64,000 nt of DNA from Thermodesulfitimonas autotrophica (lineage in GTDB: Bacteria > Bacillota > Desulfotomaculia > Desulfotomaculales > Ammonificaceae): assembly GCF_003815015.1 (NCBI RefSeq), contig NZ_RKRE01000002.1, positions 1-64,000 of the forward strand, in the 5' to 3' direction. Positions 17,325 through 26,236 of the stretch are shown here, in pieces. The position numbers and the translations under genes were made by a program. The notes beneath the pieces are model-generated. The model did no database searches, was not told the origin of the DNA, and saw only the letters and a list, made by a program, of their open reading frames with translations. Position 1 is the stretch's first letter, and each line of letters begins with the position of its first letter.

Positions 17325-18760
17325 TCGAGCTCTACAATACCCTAAGCAAACGGAAAGAGAAGCTTATCCCGCGCGAACCAGGCGTGGTGCGGATGTATGT
17401 CTGCGGCCCCACCACTTACAACTATATCCACCTCGGCAACGCGCGGGCAGTCGTGGTTTTCGACACCATCCGGCGGCACCTTGAGTACCGCGGTTACCAA
17501 GTGCTCTTCGTCCAAAATTTTACCGACGTGGACGACAAAATCATCAACCGGGCGTCCCAAGAAGGGATTCCCCCGCACGAGGTGGCAGCAAAATATACGG
17601 CAGCGTATTTTGAAGACGCCGACAGGCTTAACGTGCGCCGGGCAGATATCCACCCGCGGGTTTCCGAACACATCCCGGAGATAATCGTTCTCGTATCCAC
17701 CCTCGTCGAAAAGGGCTACGCCTACGTGAGCGGCGGCGACGTCTATTTTGCGGTCCGGCGCTTCCCTAACTACGGAAAACTCTCCGGGCGCAACCCCGAC
17801 GACTTGCTTGCGGGCGCCCGCATCGAGCCCGGAGAAAACAAGCGCGACCCGCTCGACTTTGCCCTTTGGAAAGCGGCCAAGCCCGGAGAGCCCAAGTGGC
17901 CGAGCCCGTGGGGTGAAGGCCGGCCCGGTTGGCATATCGAGTGCTCCGCGATGGCCCTCAAATACCTTGGCCCCGACTTCGACATTCACGGGGGCGGTGC
18001 CGACCTCATCTTCCCCCACCACGAGAACGAGATCGCCCAGTCGGAAGCGGCCACCGGTCAGCCATTCGCCAGGTACTGGCTCCACAACGGTTTCATCACG
18101 GTTCGGCAGGAAAAAATGTCCAAATCGATCGGCAACGTCTTTCTGGTCCGGGACATCCTGAAGCTATACCCCGCACCTGCGGTCCGGCTCTTCCTCATCG
18201 GCACCCACTACCGGAGCCCGCTCGACTACGCGCCCGAGTATCTCGAAGCGGCGGTGCGAAGCGCGGAGCGGTTGGCCAATTCCTACCGCTTGCTCACCGA
18301 AGCAATCGCCAAACAACCGCCCGGCGAGGGCGACGGTAGCATCCTGGGCGAACGGTTGGCGGCGATAGAAGCGGCATTCGGAGCAGCGATGGACGATGAC
18401 TTCAATACGGCGCGGGCTCTGGCCTGCTATTTCGATCTGGTCCGGGAGATCAACGGGGCCGTACACACCTCCCCGCTCCCACCGCAGGAGATCCTAGTCC
18501 GGGCCATGGACCTCTTCTGCACCTTCAACCGGGTGCTCGGCATTTTTCCGGAAAAGAACGGGAAGCCCCAGGTTGAGGGTGAAAAGGAGCACCAAGAAGA
18601 TGACCTATCGCTCCGCCTCCTCAATCTTCTCATCACGGTCCGCCAGGAGGCGAGACAAAGGAAAGACTGGAGCACGGCCGACCGCATTCGCGACGGACTT
18701 AAGGAACTCGGTATCCTCCTGGAGGATACACCGGAGGGGGTACGCTGGAAGAAAGCATAA
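17321..18760 (+). CDS. cysS: Cysteinyl-tRNA synthetase
   Basis: A class I synthetase of 479 residues. Zinc ligands begin with CGPTTYNY (C28), the HIGH motif appears as HLGN, the [11 protein letters not shown] segment holds another zinc Cys, and KMSKSIG is at about 265-271. It is translationally coupled to cysE (TTGATCG overlap), the usual Firmicute arrangement. Downstream, many Firmicutes have mrnC (mini-ribonuclease III); here there are only 55 bases before thyX and no mrnC. Confidence 0.96.
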   Translation: MIELYNTLSKRKEKLIPREPGVVRMYVCGPTTYNYIHLGNARAVVVFDTIRRHLEYRGYQVLFVQNFTDVDDKIINRASQEGIPPHEVAAKYTAAYFEDADRLNVRRADIHPRVSEHIPEIIVLVSTLVEKGYAYVSGGDVYFAVRRFPNYGKLSGRNPDDLLAGARIEPGENKRDPLDFALWKAAKPGEPKWPSPWGEGRPGWHIECSAMALKYLGPDFDIHGGGADLIFPHHENEIAQSEAATGQPFARYWLHNGFITVRQEKMSKSIGNVFLVRDILKLYPAPAVRLFLIGTHYRSPLDYAPEYLEAAVRSAERLANSYRLLTEAIAKQPPGEGDGSILGERLAAIEAAFGAAMDDDFNTARALACYFDLVREINGAVHTSPLPPQEILVRAMDLFCTFNRVLGIFPEKNGKPQVEGEKEHQEDDLSLRLLNLLITVRQEARQRKDWSTADRIRDGLKELGILLEDTPEGVRWKKA

Positions 18761-18815
18761 TTGCGGAGCGCATAAATTTTGCGGGGTGCGAATTTTTTAA
18801 GGGGAGGGGTCTTTT

Positions 18816-19562
18816 ATGGGAGCTGTCCGGGCAAAGGTTATACTGCTGGGGCATACGCCCAACCCAGAATTGATCGTTGCTACCGCAGGGCGGCGTTGTT
18901 ACTCGCCCCTTGGAACGGAGGCCCTTATAGAAAAAGTGCGGGACGGCGATCCGGCATCCTTTATCGCCAAATTAGTGCAGATGGGACACGTGACACCTAT
19001 CGAACACGCCACCTTTACCTTCGCCGTCGAAGGTGTCTCGCGCAGCCTGCTTGCCCAGATTACCCGGCACCGGATCGCCAGCTTTTCGGTGCAGTCCCAG
19101 CGGTACGTGGGCGAAGAAGCCCGGAAGAATGCCGACGGGGTCTTTGACTATGTGGTTCCGCCCACCATTGCCGCGCTCGGCGAGGAGGCCGTCCGGGAGT
19201 TTGACCGGCAGATGCGGGAAATTCAGCGTTTTTACGATTATTGGGTAGAGAAATTAGGCGGGGGCCGGGAGACTTTTGAAGATGCGCGCTTCGTCCTGCC
19301 CAACGCGGCGGCCACTAAGTTTGTGGTTACGATGAACGCGCGTGAACTATGGCACTTTTTTACGCTCCGGATGTGCAACCGGGCCCAGTGGGAGATAAGA
19401 GAACTCGCCGAGCAGATGCTCTACCTGGTGAAGCGGGTAGCCCCGACGCTTTTCACGAACGCCGGCCCGGCCTGTGTGCGCGGGCCTTGCCCCGAAGGAA
19501 AGATGAGCTGCGGGCGTAGCGAAGAGATGCGCACCAAGTACGGGCGGAGGGTAGAGGATTGA
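18816..19562 (+). CDS. thyX: Flavin-dependent thymidylate synthase
   Basis: ThyX makes dTMP from dUMP with methylene-tetrahydrofolate, FAD and NADPH. The 248-residue product has the diagnostic RHRIASFSVQSQRY motif (the RHRxxSxxxxSxR pattern) at about residues 84-97. Further support comes from HVTPIEHATFTFAVEGVS, HFFTLRMCNRAQWEIRELAE split over about 190-210, and a Cys-containing C-terminus. GGGGAGGGG is the SD. It overlaps rlmB by 4 bases. Confidence 0.96.
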   Translation: MGAVRAKVILLGHTPNPELIVATAGRRCYSPLGTEALIEKVRDGDPASFIAKLVQMGHVTPIEHATFTFAVEGVSRSLLAQITRHRIASFSVQSQRYVGEEARKNADGVFDYVVPPTIAALGEEAVREFDRQMREIQRFYDYWVEKLGGGRETFEDARFVLPNAAATKFVVTMNARELWHFFTLRMCNRAQWEIRELAEQMLYLVKRVAPTLFTNAGPACVRGPCPEGKMSCGRSEEMRTKYGRRVED

Positions 19563-20293
19563 CCGAAATTCTTTACGGCCGGCATCCGGTGCGAGAAGCC
19601 CTCAGGACCGGCAGGCCGCTCAACAAGATTTTAGTAGCGCGAGGCCTCGGCGGTGCAGCCGTCCAGGAAATCCGCAACCTGGCCCTCACCCGGGGTGTAC
19701 CCGTCCAGACAGTCGACAGACAAGCGCTCGACCGGCTCGCCGGCGGCGGCGTGCACCAGGGCTTTCTGGCCTTCGCCGCGCCTAAAGAATACGTAACTCT
19801 CGACGATATCTTAGAGAAAGCAAACGCACCGCCTCTCTTACTGGTGCTGGACCATATCACCGATCCCCGCAACCTGGGGGCAATCTTGAGAACGGCGGCT
19901 GCAGCAGGAGTCGACGGCGTGGTCATTCCGACCAGGCGGGCAGCCGGGATAACGGGAGAAGCAGCAAAAGCGGCCGCGGGAGCCATCGAGCACCTCCCCG
20001 TAGCCCGGGTGACCAACATTAGCCGGACGCTTCGCCATTTGAAAGAGCTGGGCTTCTGGATTGTAGGGGCAGACCCTGAGGCGTCGCAACTCCTTTGGGA
20101 AGCCGCACTCACCGGCCCCATCGCGATAGTCATCGGCGGCGAAGATACCGGGCTTAGCCGCGTGGTGCAGAAAGAATGCGACTGCTTAGTGCGAATCCCG
20201 ATGACGGAGAGAACAGCGTCGCTCAATGCTTCGGTAGCAGCAGCACTTTTTCTCTACGAAGTGGTCCGCCAGCGGCGGCAGGCCGATGCGTGA
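19559..20293 (+). CDS. rlmB: 23S rRNA 2'-O-methyltransferase, SpoU/TrmH family (RlmB)
   Basis: A 244-residue SPOUT methyltransferase. The N-terminal L30e-like substrate-binding domain (about 1-75; LYGRHPVREALRTGRPLNKI) precedes the knotted SAM-binding domain with motif 1 LDHITDPRNLGAILRTAAAAG split at about 98-118, motif 2 VIGGEDTGLSR and motif 3 IPMTERTASLNASVAAA. It starts at TTG inside the thyX stop and overlaps rae1 by 8 bases, so the block thyX-rlmB-rae1 is coupled. Confidence 0.93.
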   Translation: MTEILYGRHPVREALRTGRPLNKILVARGLGGAAVQEIRNLALTRGVPVQTVDRQALDRLAGGGVHQGFLAFAAPKEYVTLDDILEKANAPPLLLVLDHITDPRNLGAILRTAAAAGVDGVVIPTRRAAGITGEAAKAAAGAIEHLPVARVTNISRTLRHLKELGFWIVGADPEASQLLWEAALTGPIAIVIGGEDTGLSRVVQKECDCLVRIPMTERTASLNASVAAALFLYEVVRQRRQADA

Positions 20294-20795
20294 GCTAACC
20301 ATTGTCGACGGCTATAATCTAATCTTTACCCAGGGCCTCGACAGGGAGGTTACCGACCTCGCTCACGCCCGGGAACGCCTGGTAAATCTGTTAGGCCAGT
20401 ATGCGGCACTAACCGGAACGGAGATCATCCTTGTTTTCGATGCCTACCGGGTCAAGGGTGGCAGGGAAAACGCCACCCGCCAGGACGGTATCACGGTGAT
20501 TTTTACCGCCGCGGGAGAAACGGCGGATACGGTAATCGAGCGCCTTTCAGCGCACCTGATAAACCGCTACACAGTTTCGGTGGTAACGGCCGACTGGCCG
20601 GAACAACGGATGGTGATTGGCCATGGGGCGCTGCGGATACCACCCCGCGCCTTCTACCAGCAGGTTGCGGAAGTCATCAAGCGCCACCAGGAAAGCATCC
20701 CGACAGTTCCCCGGCCTGCAGAAAGCTACCTCGAAGAAAGGCTTACTGAAGAGATTAGGAACGCTCTCGAAAACTGGCGACGGAGCAAAGATTAG
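20286..20795 (+). CDS. rae1: NYN/PIN-like ribosome-associated endoribonuclease Rae1 (YacP)
   Basis: The product has 169 residues. It starts with the NYN signature TIVDGYNLIF (Asp at residue 7) and keeps acidic residues in IILVFDAYRVKGG and TADTVIERL, ending with VVTADWPEQRMVIGHGA. The family cleaves mRNA in the ribosomal A site in B. subtilis. It overlaps rlmB by 8 bases and sits in the conserved cysS-rlmB-yacP-sigH order. Confidence 0.9.
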   Translation: MRELTIVDGYNLIFTQGLDREVTDLAHARERLVNLLGQYAALTGTEIILVFDAYRVKGGRENATRQDGITVIFTAAGETADTVIERLSAHLINRYTVSVVTADWPEQRMVIGHGALRIPPRAFYQQVAEVIKRHQESIPTVPRPAESYLEERLTEEIRNALENWRRSKD

Positions 20796-20820
20796 AACGA
20801 AGAGGGAAGTGATTTTTGCC

Positions 20821-20850
20821 TTGACGCGGTATGCGTCAGTTAGTTATAAT
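20821..20850 (+). promoter_or_regulatory. Sigma-A promoter of sigH
   Basis: TTGACG (20821-20826), 18 spacer, TATAAT (20845-20850), 26 bases past the rae1 stop. sigH can therefore be transcribed independently of the upstream operon. No AbrB-type site was searched for. Confidence 0.75.
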
Positions 20851-20898
20851 TTCAAAAGTAATATTTCTCGGACAACCTTCCAAAGTGGGGGCGATAGG

Positions 20899-21546
20899 TT
20901 GAGCCTCAACGGGTTGAGCCGGCAAGCCTGCGCGGTCTTTGATGCCATGCAGGACGAGGAAATCGTGGCATACGCGAGGGACGGCGACATTGAGGCCCAG
21001 GAATTCTTGATTAACAAGTACAAGAATTTTGTACGGGCGAAAGCACGCTCCTACTTCCTCATCGGTGCCGACCGCGAAGACATCATCCAAGAAGGAATGA
21101 TCGGACTCTACAAGGCCATCCGGGACTTTCGGCTGGATAAGCTATCTTCCTTTCGGGCTTTCGCGGAGCTGTGCATTACCAGACAGATTATCACCGCCAT
21201 CAAAACGGCAACCAGACAAAAGCATATTCCACTCAATTCTTATGTCTCGCTTAATAAGCCCATTTACGACGAAGATTCGGACCGGACGTTGCTCGACGTC
21301 GTGTCCGGCGCGGGGCTTACCGATCCGGAGGAGTTGGTAATTAGCCGCGAGGAGTTCGACCATATTGAAGAAAAGATCGGTGAACTGCTCAGCGTTTTAG
21401 AGCGAAAGGTTCTCGTCTCCTACCTGAACGGCAAGTCTTACCAGGAAATCGCCGGGGACCTAAACCGCCACGTAAAATCGGTCGATAACGCCCTGCAACG
21501 CGTCAAGCGAAAGTTGGAGCGTTACCTCGAAAAACGGGAAAATTAA
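20899..21546 (+). CDS. sigH: RNA polymerase sigma-H factor
   Basis: The transition-state sigma factor that initiates sporulation gene expression; 215 residues, close to the B. subtilis 218. Region 2 (about 25-95) has AQEFLINKYKNFVRAKARSY and DIIQEGMIGLYKAIRDFR; the C-terminal region 4 has LLSVLERKVLVSYLNGKSYQ and a helix-turn-helix near ALQRVKRKLERYLEK. TTG 20899 follows GGGGGCG; a second TTG at 20914 is also in frame. The reading frame runs further upstream through the promoter, so the longer form is rejected. Confidence 0.93.
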   Translation: MSLNGLSRQACAVFDAMQDEEIVAYARDGDIEAQEFLINKYKNFVRAKARSYFLIGADREDIIQEGMIGLYKAIRDFRLDKLSSFRAFAELCITRQIITAIKTATRQKHIPLNSYVSLNKPIYDEDSDRTLLDVVSGAGLTDPEELVISREEFDHIEEKIGELLSVLERKVLVSYLNGKSYQEIAGDLNRHVKSVDNALQRVKRKLERYLEKREN

Positions 21547-21548
21547 AA

Positions 21549-21573
21549 TAGGGGCCTCGGCCCCTTAAGTTTT
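21549..21573 (+). terminator. Intrinsic terminator of sigH
   Basis: The stem AGGGGCC/GGCCCCT with a 2-base loop is followed by a T-rich run (TTAAGTTTT). It lies 3 bases past the sigH stop. Confidence 0.75.
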
Positions 21574-21618
21574 CTCTGGGTGTTGATACCGTAACGTCCC
21601 AATCCCACCACGGTCTCC

Positions 21619-21647
21619 TTGACGCCGGCGCGGGCGTACTTTATAAT
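21619..21647 (+). promoter_or_regulatory. Sigma-A promoter of the tRNA cluster
   Basis: TTGACG (21619-21624), 17 spacer, TATAAT (21642-21647), 23 bases ahead of the first tRNA. Confidence 0.85.
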
Positions 21648-21670
21648 GGTTTCGCGATCGGTTTTATAAC

Positions 21671-21746
21671 GCTGGGGTAGCTCAAACGGCAGAGCAGCTG
21701 ACTTGTAATCAGCAGGTTGTGGGTTCAAGTCCCATCCCCAGCTCCA
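21671..21746 (+). tRNA. tRNA-Thr (anticodon TGT)
   Basis: A 76-base cloverleaf with acceptor GCTGGGG/CCCCAGC, TGT anticodon in the loop CTTGTAA, T-loop TTCAAGT and encoded CCA. Confidence 0.96.
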
Positions 21747-21802
21747 GGAAAAGACACCGGAGGCTGCACCTACAAACCAAAATTTTGCTAAGCAACTTAG
21801 GT

Positions 21803-21831
21803 TTGAAAAGATTTACGTTTTGTGCTATAAT
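21803..21831 (+). promoter_or_regulatory. Second sigma-A promoter inside the tRNA cluster
   Basis: TTGAAA (21803-21808), 17 spacer, TATAAT (21826-21831), 14 bases before the initiator tRNA. It can drive tRNA-fMet, Thr and Met apart from the first tRNA. Confidence 0.75.
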
Positions 21832-21845
21832 GATTTTTGTGACGC

Positions 21846-21921
<76 letters not shown>

Positions 21922-21927
21922 ATAAAT

Positions 21928-22003
21928 GCCCATATAGCTCAGGAGGCAGAGCGCATCCTTGGTAAGGATGAGGTCGCCGGTTCGACCCCGGCTATGGGCT
22001 CCA
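21928..22003 (+). tRNA. tRNA-Thr (anticodon GGT)
   Basis: 76 bases, acceptor GCCCATA/TATGGGC, anticodon loop TTGGTAA, encoded CCA. It is the second Thr isoacceptor in this cluster. Confidence 0.96.
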
Positions 22004-22005
22004 GA

Positions 22006-22082
22006 GGCGGCGTAGCTCAGTTGGTCAGAGCATGCGGTTCATACCCGCAGTGTCCGGGGTTCGAGTCCCTGCGCCGCCACCA
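22006..22082 (+). tRNA. Elongator tRNA-Met (anticodon CAT)
   Basis: 77 bases, acceptor GGCGGCG/CGCCGCC, anticodon loop TTCATAC, encoded CCA. Overall similarity is to Firmicute elongator Met rather than to the lysidine-modified Ile-CAT species. Confidence 0.93.
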
Positions 22083-22097
22083 AAACGGAGATTTAAA

Positions 22098-22123
22098 AGC
22101 CTGGACGCACGTTCAGGTTTTTT
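22098..22123 (+). terminator. Intrinsic terminator of the tRNA cluster
   Basis: The imperfect stem GCCTGgACG/CGTtCAGGT is followed by TTTTTT. It separates the tRNA cluster from the tuf leader (22124-22233), in which I see only SD-like AAGGAGG repeats. Confidence 0.8.
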
Positions 22124-22233
22124 CTTATGGCTTAGCAGGAATTTCTTTGCTCAAAGCGAATTATCAACCTTTGGTTTAACCCGTTACTGTTTACCCTATC
22201 AGCAAGGAGGAAAGTAAGGAGGCACAGAGATTC

Positions 22234-23436
<1,203 letters not shown>

Positions 23437-23475
23437 GATTACCAAATTCCAGCGCCGCAAGAAACGCTTCAGGGG

Positions 23476-23504
23476 TTGCGCCGGCGCAAGTTTGTTGCTA
23501 TAAT
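23476..23504 (+). promoter_or_regulatory. Promoter of tRNA-Asn with a palindrome over its -35
   Basis: TTGCGC (23476-23481), 17 spacer, TATAAT (23499-23504). The -35 is the left half of a perfect 14-base palindrome (TTGCGCC GGCGCAA, 23476-23489), which could equally be the tuf terminator stem, though its T-run is poor. A 7-bp inverted repeat GGTTTTC/GAAAACC lies at 23511-23532 in the tRNA leader. Confidence 0.6.
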
Positions 23505-23547
23505 GAATATTGGTTTTCGCAGTAGAGAAAACCTTGCAGGTAGCCGT

Positions 23548-23622
23548 TCCGCGATAGCTCAACGGTAGAGCATCCGGCTGTTAACCGGAGGGTTGCAGGT
23601 TCGAATCCTGCTCGCGGAGCCA
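23548..23622 (+). tRNA. tRNA-Asn (anticodon GTT)
   Basis: 75 bases, acceptor TCCGCGA/TCGCGGA, anticodon loop TGTTAAC, encoded CCA. Confidence 0.96.
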
Positions 23623-23635
23623 ATAAAGAAAAGAG

Positions 23636-23668
23636 AACCCGCGGAAAGGCGACTTTCGCGGGTTTTTT
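23636..23668 (+). terminator. Intrinsic terminator of tRNA-Asn
   Basis: The stem AACCCGCG...CGCGGGTT, extended by AAAG/CTTT, is followed by TTTTTT. It lies between tRNA-Asn and the convergent disA. Confidence 0.9.
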
Positions 23669-23703
23669 ATTCTTGTGGGGCATGGTTCCTGATCCGTGCG
23701 GCG

Positions 23704-24762
23704 CTACCGGTACCGCTCCTGCAAAAGCTGGTTCCAGTAACGCTTCAGCCCTTCTTTGATGAGTCGCGCCCGCGCCTCGCCGATACCCTCCACGTCATCG
23801 AGTTCCTCGAGCGAAGCCTGCAGAATGCGGCTGAAATTACCAAAAGTGCGGACGATGTTTTCGATCACCGGCAGCGGGAGACGCGGCAGGCGGCTTAGGA
23901 TCCGGTAGCCGCGCGGCGAAACCCCCTGCTCCAGGATCCCTCCCCCGCCGGAATAGCCCAAAACACGGGCGATGAGCGAAAGGTCGAGAAGGTCCTCTGA
24001 AGGCCAGCTGCCAATGATATCAAGAATATCCCGCGGCGTCTTCTCCTCAACGACCATATAGTCCTGAATTACCAGAAGACCCTCATTCTCGATGTTGTTT
24101 ACCAGTTCCTCGACCTGCATCACGATCAGGCGGCTCTCCTCACCTAGTTCCGCGATGTAGTGTTCGATCTCCTTCACTACCCGCAAGGTCATCTCGGTGC
24201 GCTGGATAGCCTTTGTTACCTCAAAGAGGGTTACAGCATCCTCGAACTCCAGGACCGTAAGGCTGACCATGGCCTGGTTGAGCACCGCGCGGTACTTCTC
24301 CAGCGTTTGAACGGCCTGGTTTGCTTTGGCCAGGACCACCTCAAGGTCCCGCAACATGTATTTCGTGGAACCCTTGTAAACTGTAATCACGTTGCGGCGC
24401 TGCGAAATCGAAATCACCAGGGCTCCCGTCTGCTTGGCGACCCGTTCCGCCGTACGGTGCCGGATACCCGTTTCGGTGGAGGGAATACTGAGGTCGGGAA
24501 TGAGCTGGGTGTTGGCCGCTATGATCTTTTTGGCGTCCTCGCTCAGGATAATGGCTCCGTCCATCTTAGCCAACTCGTAGAGCCGGGCCGGAGAAAACTC
24601 GGCGTTGACCACAAACCCCCCTTCCGCGATTTCCCGCACCTTTTCATTGTCCCCGACTACGATGAGGGCCCCGTTTTTCGAACGGAGGATGTACTCCAGC
24701 CCTTCACGTAACGGCGTTCCGGGTGCTACCTGGCGTAAGATCCGCAGCAACTGCCTCTCCAT
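23704..24762 (-). CDS. disA: DNA-integrity scanning protein DisA (diadenylate cyclase)
   Basis: An octameric c-di-AMP synthase that scans DNA and delays sporulation when it meets damage. It is 352 residues. The N-terminal DAC domain (about 1-145) has the catalytic DGA (MDGAIILSEDAKKI) and RHR (TGIRHRTAERVAKQ). A helical linker (about 150-285) leads to a C-terminal HhH DNA-binding domain (ELDDVEGIGEARARLIKEGL). It sits downstream of radA in the usual Firmicute order, 32 bases apart. Confidence 0.97.
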   Translation of the reverse strand: MERQLLRILRQVAPGTPLREGLEYILRSKNGALIVVGDNEKVREIAEGGFVVNAEFSPARLYELAKMDGAIILSEDAKKIIAANTQLIPDLSIPSTETGIRHRTAERVAKQTGALVISISQRRNVITVYKGSTKYMLRDLEVVLAKANQAVQTLEKYRAVLNQAMVSLTVLEFEDAVTLFEVTKAIQRTEMTLRVVKEIEHYIAELGEESRLIVMQVEELVNNIENEGLLVIQDYMVVEEKTPRDILDIIGSWPSEDLLDLSLIARVLGYSGGGGILEQGVSPRGYRILSRLPRLPLPVIENIVRTFGNFSRILQASLEELDDVEGIGEARARLIKEGLKRYWNQLLQERYR

Positions 24763-24794
24763 TTTTCTTTCTAGAATTCCTCCTGAGTTTTGAA

Positions 24795-26123
24795 CTACCC
24801 GCCTAATACCGCTTCTATCGCCGCGGCGAGAGTGCTTACTTCCTCGGTTTCGAGGTAATTCCCGGGTCCCTGCCCGGCAGCGATGACGGCACGCCCGAAA
24901 CCAAGCTTGGCCGCCTCCCGCAAGCGCAGATCCAGAGCGTTTACCGACCGGACCTCACCCGTCAGGCCCACCTCGCCGACAACGACCGTTCCGGGTGAAA
25001 CCGGCGCCTCACGGTAACTCGAAGCCACTGCAACCGCAACCGCCAGGTCGGCCGCCGGCTCCAGGATCTTCACCCCGCCCACCGCATTGATGTATATGTC
25101 GCAGCCCCCGAGTTTCAGCCCCACCTTTTTATCAAGAACGGCAATAAGCAGGGCGGCCCGGTTCGCGTCAAACCCCGCCGCCATCCGGCGCGGCACCCCG
25201 TAAGGGTTGGGGCAAACCAGGGCCTGAACCTCCACCAGTAACGGCCGCGTCCCCTGGAGAACCGGAACCACCACCGAACCCACTTTTGCCTCTTCCCTTT
25301 TCCCTAGGAACATCAGCGAAGGGTTCGGAACCTCTACCATGCCTTCTGCCGTCATCTCAAAAACGCCAATTTCGTTCGTGGCGCCAAAGCGGTTCTTTAC
25401 CCCCCGCAGGATGCGATAGTTATAATGCCGGTCCCCTTCGAGATAAAGGACCACATCGACGAGGTGCTCCAGGAGGCGGGGGCCGGCCAGAAAGCCTTCC
25501 TTGGTAACGTGGCCGATGAGGAAAACCGGTAGCTCGCGGGTTTTCGCCAGCTGCTGAAATTCTGCCGCACACTCCCGCACCTGCGCAACGCTTCCGGGAA
25601 CCGCTTCAACCCGCGGCGAAACCATCGTCTGGATCGAATCCACAATGAGGGCCCGGGGCTTAACCTGGTCGACATATTGGCCAATCGCTTCCAGGTCCGT
25701 TTCTGCCGCTACATAAACCTGTTCCCGACCCGCGCCCAAGCGCCTCGCCCGCAAAGAAACCTGCCGGACCGACTCCTCCCCCGTCACGTAAAGGACCGGC
25801 CCTTCCTCGCCAAGGGAGCGGGCAACCTGAAGGAGAAGCGTGGACTTGCCGATGCCGGGATCGCCGCCAATCAGGATGAGCGAACCGGGAACAATCCCAC
25901 CGCCAAGCACCCGGTCAAACTCGCCAATGCCTACCGGCAGGCGGACTTCTTCCTCCACGACTTGCCCCAGTGTTTGTAGGGATGCGGCCGTCCGCCTCTC
26001 CCGGCAGGTCGAGGACCCTTTAACAACGACAAACGAGTCCCAGCTGCCGCATGCAGGGCACCGGCCAAGCCAGCGAGGCGACTGGTAACCGCAAGCATCG
26101 CAGCGAAATCCGGACTTATTCAC
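24795..26123 (-). CDS. radA: DNA repair protein RadA
   Basis: A RecA-related ATPase that drives branch migration. The 442-residue protein has an N-terminal C4 zinc finger (CDACGYQSPRWLGRCPAC, about 9-26), Walker A GGDPGIGKST (about 88-97), the RadA-specific KNRFG motif (about 250) and a C-terminal Lon-protease-like domain (DIYINAVGGVKILEPAADL). GTG start. It lies downstream of clpC, but a strong terminator (26190-26219) separates them, so radA-disA either relies on read-through or has its own unidentified promoter. Confidence 0.97.
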   Translation of the reverse strand: MNKSGFRCDACGYQSPRWLGRCPACGSWDSFVVVKGSSTCRERRTAASLQTLGQVVEEEVRLPVGIGEFDRVLGGGIVPGSLILIGGDPGIGKSTLLLQVARSLGEEGPVLYVTGEESVRQVSLRARRLGAGREQVYVAAETDLEAIGQYVDQVKPRALIVDSIQTMVSPRVEAVPGSVAQVRECAAEFQQLAKTRELPVFLIGHVTKEGFLAGPRLLEHLVDVVLYLEGDRHYNYRILRGVKNRFGATNEIGVFEMTAEGMVEVPNPSLMFLGKREEAKVGSVVVPVLQGTRPLLVEVQALVCPNPYGVPRRMAAGFDANRAALLIAVLDKKVGLKLGGCDIYINAVGGVKILEPAADLAVAVAVASSYREAPVSPGTVVVGEVGLTGEVRSVNALDLRLREAAKLGFGRAVIAAGQGPGNYLETEEVSTLAAAIEAVLGG

Positions 26124-26189
26124 GAGTTAGCAGGCACAGCTTTCCTTTAGCATGGACTTTTAATTTAAGTTTATCTCAATTTTCGGCAC

Positions 26190-26219
26190 AAAAAAAGCCC
26201 CGCGTTAGCGGGACTTTTT
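26190..26219 (-). terminator. Intrinsic terminator of the ctsR-clpC operon
   Basis: The stem GTCCCGC/GCGGGGC with loop TAAC is followed on the minus strand by TTTTTTT. It closes the stress operon before radA. Confidence 0.9.
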
Positions 26220-26236
26220 GAAAAACCCATTTCAAT

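Noticed and set aside
22006-22082. tRNA-Ile with a CAT anticodon (lysidine type)
   Set aside because: Acceptor and anticodon stems resemble Firmicute elongator Met. Ile-CAT tRNAs have different stem sequences.
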